Assembly (NCBI GenBank): GCA_943914475.1
Contig: CALUCE010000022.1
Coordinates: 1 to 20,131, forward strand
DNA length: 20,131 bases
Source: an uncultured Anaerococcus sp.
GTDB taxonomy: Bacteria; Bacillota; Clostridia; Tissierellales; Peptoniphilaceae
Reading direction: 5' to 3'
A program made the position numbers and the translations under genes. Position 1 is the first letter of the stretch, and every line of letters begins with the position of its first letter. Below are positions 14,636 to 20,131 of this stretch, piece by piece. A model generated the notes under the pieces. It ran no database searches and was not told the DNA's origin. It saw only the letters and a program-made list of their open reading frames with translations.

Positions 14636-15305
14636 AGTAGCCAACCTTCTTTTTTGTTTTTATAAAATCATCAAGCCCATATTTTTTAAGCTTGTTTCTT
14701 AGTCTCATGACATTGACAGTCAGGGTGTTGTCATCTATGAATTCATCTGATTGCCAAAGCTTGTTCATTATGTCTTCTCTTTTTATTACCTTACCTGGAT
14801 TTGAAATAAGAATTTCTAAGATCTTGTATTCGTTTTTTGTAAGTTCTATTTCCTCATCCTTATAGGTTAAGGTCATCTTATCCTTATCAAAAACCAGGGA
14901 TGAATATCTTATTTTTTCTGAATCTTTTTGATATTCATAAGACCTTCTTAAAATAGCTCTGATTTTAGCCAAAAGAACTTCAAGATCAAAGGGCTTAACC
15001 AAGTAGTCATCTGCCCCCATATTAACTGCCATTATTAAATTTAGGTTTTCATCAGCTGCTGATAAAAATATTATAGGTACATTTGAATCCTTCCTAATCA
15101 TAGAACACCAGTGGTAGCCATTAAAAAATGGCAAAGTTATATCCATAAGTACCAAGTCAGGCTTGAAAGTCTTGTAGGTTTCAAAAACTTTTTCAAAATC
15201 TTCATTTATTAAAACTTCATAGCCCCAGGATCTTAGAAATTTTCCTATTTGTTTTCCTATAACAAAGTCATCTTCAACTATAAATATTCTCCATTTATTG
15301 TCCAT
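14616..15305 (-). CDS. BceR-type OmpR-family response regulator
   Basis: This 229-residue two-component regulator has a receiver domain (about 5-118) with acidic residues Glu11, Asp12 and Asp13, phosphoacceptor Asp55 in LMDITLP, Ser82 in the switch position and Lys104 in VKPFD. A C-terminal winged helix follows (about 130-228, with ELTKNEYKILEILISNPGKV and DDNTLTVNVMRLRNKL). Its partner is the kinase it overlaps, and its probable targets are the adjacent ABC genes. The start has GAGG upstream and an isolated TATAAT at 15333-15338. Confidence 0.93.
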   Translation of the reverse strand: MDNKWRIFIVEDDFVIGKQIGKFLRSWGYEVLINEDFEKVFETYKTFKPDLVLMDITLPFFNGYHWCSMIRKDSNVPIIFLSAADENLNLIMAVNMGADDYLVKPFDLEVLLAKIRAILRRSYEYQKDSEKIRYSSLVFDKDKMTLTYKDEEIELTKNEYKILEILISNPGKVIKREDIMNKLWQSDEFIDDNTLTVNVMRLRNKLKKYGLDDFIKTKKKVGYYVKERD

Positions 15306-15332
15306 TTTTACCTCTTTTTTATCTTTGACCCT

Positions 15333-15338
15333 ATTATA
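15333..15338 (-). promoter_or_regulatory. Possible -10 box of the regulator-kinase operon
   Basis: A perfect TATAAT lies 27 bp before the ATG on the minus strand, but no recognisable -35 sits 16-18 bp upstream. A 14-bp element shared with the ABC promoter (15407-15420) lies further upstream and may bind the regulator. Confidence 0.4.
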
Positions 15339-15560
15339 TTAGAAAGAAGGCAAAATAAAAAGGCCTATATAAAAGTATAAAAATATATCAAAGACAAATA
15401 AGTCTATTATCTAAGCTAAGATATAAACTCTCAAAACTATCAGGAAGGTAAATTAAGCTTGGTTTTTAACATTAATTTTCAGCCTTCAAGACTTGGGACA
15501 AGACTAAAGATCTTGTCCCAATATATTAACTATGCTTTATCCTTTCCTAAGTCTATAGAG

Positions 15561-15598
15561 AAAAATACCAGGAGCTGTGATTTTGATAGGTCCTGGTA
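15561..15598 (-). terminator. Terminator of the treP-treA operon
   Basis: The minus strand has TACCAGGA and TCCTGGTA as a perfect 8-bp stem around a 17-base loop, followed by UUUUU. It lies about 20 bp after the treA stop. Confidence 0.8.
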
Positions 15599-15617
15599 AG
15601 TGATTTTTTCTGTTATT

Positions 15618-17252
15618 TTATTTATTTTTATAAAGTACTAGGGATTCGTAAGGTCTAAGCTTTAGCGAATCTTCAAGCTTATGGTCCTTGTAGTTAGATA
15701 TTAAAACTTCATAGTCTTTTATATTTTCTATTTCAAGGTCTGTATCTTTGCCATAGAAATTGTTTAGGACTATAAGTTCTTCCTTATCCAGGATTCTTTT
15801 GAAGGCATAAACTTGGTCATGGTCTTCTAAGAAAGGCCTGTAGGATCCATGGCTTATAATCTTGTAAGATTTTCTTAAAGATATTAGTTTTTTGTAGTAG
15901 TAGAAAATGGAATCCTCATCTTTTAGACTATCTTCTACGTTTATATGCTTGGTATTTTCATTAACCTTAATCCAAGCATCTCCACTTGTAAAACCACCCT
16001 CAGGGGTCCATTGCATAGGACTTCTAGCATTATCCCTGGATTTTTCTTGGATGATTTCATAGATTTCATCTTCTGGGATATTTTGATCTTTAAGGATTTT
16101 AAAGTAGTTAATGGTTTCAACATCCCTATAATCTTTTATATCAGTAAAGTAGTTATTGGTCATCCCTATTTCTTCACCTTGGTAGATATAGGGACTTCCT
16201 TCTTGCATGTGGATTACAGTTGCAAGCATCTTGGCTGATTCTTTGTGGAAGTTTTTATCATCACCAAATCTTGATACTGACCTTGGTTGGTCGTGGCAGT
16301 TTAAAAAGAGGGCATTCCATCCTCCGCCTTCTTCCATGGAAACTTCCCACTGGTCAAATAGTCTCTTTAGTTCCATAAAATCAAAAGGCATAAGAGTCCA
16401 CTTTTTACCATCCTTATAGTCAACCTTGAGGTGGTGGAAGTTAAAGGCCATATCAAGACCATGGTTGTCAGGATTGGTATATTTTATACACTTATCTATA
16501 GTGGTTGAGGACATTTCTCCTACCGTTATTACATCTTCGTATTTACCAAAGGTCTTTTCATTTAGCTCTTTTAGGTAGGCAGAAACTTTTTTCCCATCTG
16601 TATAAAATCTTCTTCCATCACCTTCAAAATCATCTTCAAACTTATCTTTACTAATTACATTTATAACATCAAACCTAAAGCCCTTTATTCCTTTGTCTAG
16701 CCAAAAGTCTAATACCTTTACTAGCTCTTTTCTAACATTGGGATTTTCCCAATTTAAATCAGCTTGGCTTTCATCATAAAGATGAAGATAATATTCATCT
16801 AAGTCTTCTACATATTCCCAGACAGGTCCTCCAAACTTAGATTCCCAGTTTGTAGGATATCCTTCCTCACTTTTCTTAAAGAAGTAAAAGTCCTTGTAAT
16901 AGGGATCACCTTTTAAGGCTTTTTTAAACCACTCATGGTGAGTTGATGTATGGTTAAAGACCATATCAAGCATCAAGTAGATATACCTGGCTGCTGCCTC
17001 TTTTATAAGCTCTTCCAAGTCTTCCATGGTGCCATAGGCTGGGTCTATCTTATAGTAGTCTTCTATATCATAACCATTGTCATTTTGTGGAGATAGGAAA
17101 AAGGGTGTTATCCAAAGATAATCAACTCCTAAGTCTTTGAGATAATCAAGTTTTTCTATGATCCCTCTTAAATCTCCCTGGCCATCTCCTTTAGAATCCT
17201 TAAAAGATTTTGGATAAATCTGATATATTACCTTATCTTTAAAGTCTGACAT
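15618..17252 (-). CDS. treA: Trehalose-6-phosphate hydrolase (GH13)
   Basis: This cytoplasmic enzyme cuts trehalose 6-phosphate into glucose and glucose 6-phosphate. The 544-residue length fits TreA/TreC. The GH13 core shows LDMVFNHTS (about 95-103), nucleophile Asp195 in GFRFDVIN, acid/base Glu246 in TVGEMSS and transition-state Asp321 in NCHDQPR. The segment MPFDFMELKRLFDQWE (288-303) with EGGGWNALF is characteristic of TreA as opposed to oligo-1,6-glucosidases. It follows the trehalose PTS gene by 18 bp with a good GGAG, and a strong terminator follows it, so the substrate assignment is well supported by context. Confidence 0.95.
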   Translation of the reverse strand: MSDFKDKVIYQIYPKSFKDSKGDGQGDLRGIIEKLDYLKDLGVDYLWITPFFLSPQNDNGYDIEDYYKIDPAYGTMEDLEELIKEAAARYIYLMLDMVFNHTSTHHEWFKKALKGDPYYKDFYFFKKSEEGYPTNWESKFGGPVWEYVEDLDEYYLHLYDESQADLNWENPNVRKELVKVLDFWLDKGIKGFRFDVINVISKDKFEDDFEGDGRRFYTDGKKVSAYLKELNEKTFGKYEDVITVGEMSSTTIDKCIKYTNPDNHGLDMAFNFHHLKVDYKDGKKWTLMPFDFMELKRLFDQWEVSMEEGGGWNALFLNCHDQPRSVSRFGDDKNFHKESAKMLATVIHMQEGSPYIYQGEEIGMTNNYFTDIKDYRDVETINYFKILKDQNIPEDEIYEIIQEKSRDNARSPMQWTPEGGFTSGDAWIKVNENTKHINVEDSLKDEDSIFYYYKKLISLRKSYKIISHGSYRPFLEDHDQVYAFKRILDKEELIVLNNFYGKDTDLEIENIKDYEVLISNYKDHKLEDSLKLRPYESLVLYKNK

Positions 17253-17270
17253 ACATACTCCTATCTTTTT

Positions 17271-19232
17271 CTATAGTAAATTAATAATCTTTTCTGTTTT
17301 TTCTACTTGGTCAAGATCAACTAAGTCGACCTTTTCTCCGGAAGTAAAGACTATAGGTGAAACTAGAGATTTTCCCTTCTCTCTTACATAGTCGAGATCT
17401 ACCTTGCAAAGAAGTTGGCCTTTTTTAACTTTTTGGTCCTTTTCTACAAAGGATTCAAAGCCTTGACCATTAAGTTCCACTGTATCCATACCTATATGAA
17501 TGAGTATTTCTTTGCCATCATCTGACTTAATACCAAAGGCATGCTTGCTTGGATAGGTCATAGCAACAACTCCATTCACTGGAGATACTACTTCTGGCTT
17601 ATCGAGTTCTATAGCAAAACCATCTCCCATTATTCCTTCAGAAAATACTTGGTCTTCTACTTCAGAAAGTTTTAGTAAATTTCCTGACATTGGTGATACA
17701 AAATCATTATCAGAGATTGGATTAATAGCTTCATCTTCTGTAGTTTTTTCTTCTACCTTATTTTCTTCTATTATATTTCCATCTTCATCTATGTGATAAT
17801 CCTTACCATACAAGTCTTCTGGACTTAATCTTTTCCTTCCTAGTACTATTGTAAGAACTACAGGAATCACTACAGCGATAGCCATTGCTATACCAAAAGT
17901 CATATAGTGGCCTGGTAAAATTGAAAGTATACCTGGAAGTCCTCCAACCCCTATTGATGCTGCCATAGTTCCTGTTGATACAGAAAATAGTCCTGCAAAG
18001 GCTGAACCAATCATGCCTGATATGAATGGGAAGGAATATTTTAAGTTAACACCAAACATAGCTGGCTCTGTTACTCCCAAATAACATGATATGCATGAAG
18101 GTATGTTAATTTCTTTAGACTTGGTGTTTTTTCTTTGAAGGTATATCATACCCAAAACTGCAGAACCTTGAGCTATATTTGATAGGGCTATCATTGGCCA
18201 TAAGAGGGTTCCACCAAAAGTGTTTGCAAGCTGGACATCTATAGCGTTGGTCATATGGTGAAGACCAGTTATTACAAGTGGTGCATAGATAAAACCAAAG
18301 AATAGTGAAAATAGCCAGTTTAAGCTTGAAGTTAGTCCTGTCCAAACTCCTTGAGAAATCCAATCACCTATCTTCCAACCAATAGGTCCCAAAACTGTAT
18401 GAGCTATGATAACTGCTGGTACCAAGGAGAAGAATGGAACTATAATCATGGATATATAAGATGGAGTAATCTTTCTAAAGAATTTCTCCAAATATACTAG
18501 TACAAAACCTGCCAGTATGGCCGGTATTACCTGGGCTTGGTAACCTATCATTTGGATTTGGAAATAACCAAAGTCCCAAACTGGTATCTCACTTACAGGT
18601 GTTGATGCTACATCATAAGCATTTAATAGTTGGGGTGATACTAGGGTTATACCTAAAACTATACCTAGAATTTGACTTGTCCCCATCTTTTTTGTTATAG
18701 ACCAAACTATAGCTACAGGTAGGAAGAAGAATACTGCTTCACCTATTAACCATAAGAAGGAATCTACTCCTGCCCAAAACTGTGAAATTTCCACAAGAGT
18801 CTTGGTTCCATTTTCAAACATTTCTATTTGATCTATTACGTTTCTAAAACCTAAAATCAAACCTCCACAAATAAGGGCTGGTATGATTGGAGCAAATATT
18901 TCTCCCAAATCACCCATGAGTTTTTGTAGTTTGTTTTGATTTGATTTTGATGCTTTTTTGACTTCTTCCTTGCTTACGCCTTCCAGTCCGCTGACTGCAA
19001 CAAAATCATTGTAAAAGTCTGCTACTTCATTACCAATTATTACTTGAAATTGTCCTGATTGTGTAAAGGTTCCTTTAACACTAGGAATTTCTTCTATTTT
19101 TTCTATATCTGCCTTTTTAGGGTCATCTAGCACAAAACGCATCCTGGTAACACAATGAGTTACTGCTGAAACGTTTTCTTTTCCGCCAATATATTCTAAT
19201 AATTTCTTAGAATCTTCTACATACTTTCCCAT
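17271..19232 (-). CDS. treP: Trehalose PTS permease EIIBCA
   Basis: The membrane protein imports trehalose and phosphorylates it to trehalose 6-phosphate. It has 653 residues in the order IIB (1 to about 85, phospho-Cys27 in THCVTRMRF), IIC (about 105-470, about ten hydrophobic segments, with GLHHMTNAIDVQL and GVTEPAMFG), an acidic linker, and a C-terminal IIA domain (about 505-653). The IIA has His564 in KHAFGI and His579 in ILIHIGMDTVEL, 15 residues apart as in EIIA-Glc, so the phosphoacceptor His579 looks functional. Because it carries its own IIA it needs only HPr. The B-C-A order and the adjoining treA and treR point to trehalose over sucrose or beta-glucosides. The start has AGGAGG at 4 nt. 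Confidence 0.93.
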   Translation of the reverse strand: MGKYVEDSKKLLEYIGGKENVSAVTHCVTRMRFVLDDPKKADIEKIEEIPSVKGTFTQSGQFQVIIGNEVADFYNDFVAVSGLEGVSKEEVKKASKSNQNKLQKLMGDLGEIFAPIIPALICGGLILGFRNVIDQIEMFENGTKTLVEISQFWAGVDSFLWLIGEAVFFFLPVAIVWSITKKMGTSQILGIVLGITLVSPQLLNAYDVASTPVSEIPVWDFGYFQIQMIGYQAQVIPAILAGFVLVYLEKFFRKITPSYISMIIVPFFSLVPAVIIAHTVLGPIGWKIGDWISQGVWTGLTSSLNWLFSLFFGFIYAPLVITGLHHMTNAIDVQLANTFGGTLLWPMIALSNIAQGSAVLGMIYLQRKNTKSKEINIPSCISCYLGVTEPAMFGVNLKYSFPFISGMIGSAFAGLFSVSTGTMAASIGVGGLPGILSILPGHYMTFGIAMAIAVVIPVVLTIVLGRKRLSPEDLYGKDYHIDEDGNIIEENKVEEKTTEDEAINPISDNDFVSPMSGNLLKLSEVEDQVFSEGIMGDGFAIELDKPEVVSPVNGVVAMTYPSKHAFGIKSDDGKEILIHIGMDTVELNGQGFESFVEKDQKVKKGQLLCKVDLDYVREKGKSLVSPIVFTSGEKVDLVDLDQVEKTEKIINLL

Positions 19233-19249
19233 AACGCCTCCTTTTTAGT

Positions 19250-19294
19250 TGTACGTATATCTATTAATTATATAGTACTATGTACGTATGTACA
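19250..19294. promoter_or_regulatory. Putative TreR operators
   Basis: A perfect inverted repeat, TGTAC-GTAT-GTACA (19281-19294), lies in the promoter spacer. Its left part, TGTACGTAT, recurs in the same orientation at 19250-19258, 31 bp away or about three helical turns, just downstream of the predicted start. Palindromes of the GT-N8-AC kind are usual for HutC-type GntR regulators. Binding of TreR here is inferred from position only. Confidence 0.6.
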
Positions 19295-19300
19295 TGTCAA
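19272..19300 (-). promoter_or_regulatory. Sigma-A promoter of treP-treA
   Basis: A perfect TTGACA (19295-19300, minus strand) is 17 bp from TACTAT (19272-19277). The whole spacer is occupied by the putative TreR palindrome. The leader is about 30 nt. Confidence 0.75.
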
Positions 19301-19328
19301 GGCTGATTAGTGTGATAAAGTTTTTGAC

Positions 19329-19362
19329 AAAAATAATAGACTATCTGATTTCTCAAATAGTC
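19329..19362 (-). terminator. Terminator overlapping the 3' end of treR
   Basis: The minus strand folds as GACTATTTGA-GAAA-TCAGATAGTC, a 10-bp stem with one wobble pair and a GNRA-type tetraloop, followed by a U-rich tail. The treR stop codon TGA is within the stem. It insulates treR from the treP promoter. Confidence 0.7.
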
Positions 19363-20072
19363 CTTCCCGCATTTCTCCTAGCAAAGTCTACAAACCTAAA
19401 CTTATCAGGTCTGTGCTTGGATATGGTATATTCAAATAACCTACCATCATCTAGATAGGAATATGATTTTACGCAAACCAAAAGATCAAAGTCACCCATA
19501 TCCAAAAGTTCCACCTCCCTATCGGTCGCTTTAAGAACAGTAATTTCTTTTTTCGCAAAGGATATGGTCAAGCCAAGGTCATTTTCTATGTATTCATACA
19601 ATGAATTTTCAGCATCTTCAAGCTTTAAATCTTTTATAATTTCAGCATTTAAATAATCAATATCAAGGATTACCTTCTCCTTGTCAATCTCCCTAATTCT
19701 TTCTATATGGTATATCCTTCCCTCATCCATGGAAAGATGGTCTTTTATATCATCGGTAATTTCTGTTTGAAGAAAGACATTGACATAGGTCTTTATTTCT
19801 CCTGGTATACTTTTTTTAAGTTCTTTAAAGCTAGCTATACCAGATACAGGAAAATCAATTCTAGAAAAGTCCAATACTAAGGAACCCCTACCCTTAATTT
19901 TTTGAATAAAGCCTGTCTGCACTAAAATATTTAGAGATTTTCTAATAGTATCCCTAGAGCAGTCGTAAATTTCTGACAATTCTTTTTCTGTAGGCAGAAA
20001 AGAATTTGCCTTATAGACTCCTGTTTTTATTTTTTTTTCTAAATCTTTATATATAGCTTGATATTTTACCAT
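19353..20072 (-). CDS. treR: GntR/HutC-family repressor, probably TreR
   Basis: This is a transcription regulator of 239 residues. The N-terminal winged helix-turn-helix (about 3-70) has the GntR features FLPTEKELSEIY and CSRDTIRKSLNIL (recognition helix) followed by the wing GFIQKIKGRGS. The C-terminal UTRA domain (about 90-235, with RIYHIERIR, LYEYIENDLGL and YTISKHRPDKFRF) binds the effector, which in known TreR proteins is trehalose 6-phosphate. The assignment to trehalose rests on its place directly upstream of treP-treA. In Bacillus treR is downstream, so the order differs. The ATG has AGGAG at about 8 nt and the gene has its own promoter. Confidence 0.9.
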   Translation of the reverse strand: MVKYQAIYKDLEKKIKTGVYKANSFLPTEKELSEIYDCSRDTIRKSLNILVQTGFIQKIKGRGSLVLDFSRIDFPVSGIASFKELKKSIPGEIKTYVNVFLQTEITDDIKDHLSMDEGRIYHIERIREIDKEKVILDIDYLNAEIIKDLKLEDAENSLYEYIENDLGLTISFAKKEITVLKATDREVELLDMGDFDLLVCVKSYSYLDDGRLFEYTISKHRPDKFRFVDFARRNAGRTI

Positions 20073-20097
20073 AATAAACTCCTAATCTACCTTTAAT

Positions 20098-20126
20098 ACT
20101 ATACTAAATTTTTATAATAAAGGCAA
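20098..20126 (-). promoter_or_regulatory. Putative treR promoter
   Basis: Minus-strand TTGCCT (20121-20126) and TATAGT (20098-20103) are 17 bp apart and 25 bp from the ATG. No copy of the treP palindrome is visible here, so autoregulation is not indicated. The window ends 5 bp beyond. Confidence 0.55.
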
Positions 20127-20131
20127 AAGTG

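Larger units (their letters stand above)
15306..15617. other. 312-bp intergenic region between treA and the regulator gene
   Basis: Transcribed right to left, the gap holds the treA terminator (15561-15598), then a perfect hairpin without a U tract (15493-15521), then the element TTATCTAAGCTAAG (15407-15420, plus strand) and the TATAAT near the regulator start. I see no coding potential. Confidence 0.6.

Noticed and set aside
19167..19180. Possible catabolite (cre) site TGAAACGTTTTCTT inside the start of treP
   Set aside because: It keeps the central ACGT but is one base short of the TGNNARCGNWWWCA pattern, and it encodes normal residues, so it is not supported.
1..20131. Search for CRISPR arrays, insertion sequences, prophage, tRNA genes and attachment sites
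   Set aside because: The only tandem repeats seen are the coding repeats in the hydrolase. No transposase, integrase or tRNA cloverleaf was recognised, and gene content is core throughout.

Overview
The window is a 20.1 kb stretch of AT-rich chromosome in which every protein gene and the one RNA gene I can support lie on the minus strand, so transcription runs from right to left. The low G+C, the Shine-Dalgarno-rich starts, the dnaG-rpoD-trmK-nif3 gene order, the BceRS/BceAB-type module, the FemABX ligase and the secreted NlpC/P60 hydrolase all indicate a Gram-positive Firmicute. My best guess is an anaerobic coccus of the Tissierellia/Peptoniphilaceae type, such as Anaerococcus, but this is inference from gene content and not a database match. 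I see no tRNA, CRISPR array, insertion sequence, prophage or attachment site. This is core genome rather than an island.

Layout in the direction of transcription (right to left). (1) 20.1-15.6 kb is a trehalose unit: a GntR/HutC-type repressor (treR), then a trehalose PTS EIIBCA permease (treP) and trehalose-6-phosphate hydrolase (treA). treR ends in its own terminator, and treP has its own promoter whose 17-bp spacer contains a palindrome that is probably the TreR operator. (2) 15.3-10.8 kb is a peptide-antibiotic sensing and resistance module: an OmpR-type regulator and a short two-TM histidine kinase overlap each other, then a terminator, then an ATPase and a ten-TM permease with a large extracellular domain. 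A nearly identical 14-bp element lies about 100 bp upstream of both the regulator and the ATPase genes. (3) 10.7-9.3 kb is a class-3-like aldehyde dehydrogenase with its own terminator. (4) 9.2-4.3 kb is the macromolecular synthesis operon dnaG-rpoD-trmK-nif3, with 1-, 1- and 10-nt overlaps, driven by a consensus promoter. RNase P RNA (rnpB) follows directly. (5) 3.6-0.1 kb is cell wall and C1 metabolism: a secreted SH3-SH3-NlpC/P60 hydrolase behind a promoter with a WalR-type box, then a divergent FolD homologue and a FemX-size peptidoglycan branching ligase.

Most of the window is ordinary housekeeping, but several details deserve attention. The primary sigma factor carries about 215 extra residues between regions 1.2 and 2.1, built from degenerate units of about 27 residues that resemble the region 1.2/2.1 junction itself. 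The FolD homologue has lost the cyclohydrolase lysine and glutamine. The RNase P RNA has UGU where the L15 loop normally has the GGU that pairs with tRNA CCA. The regulatory sites at the hydrolase, bce and tre promoters are unusually readable.
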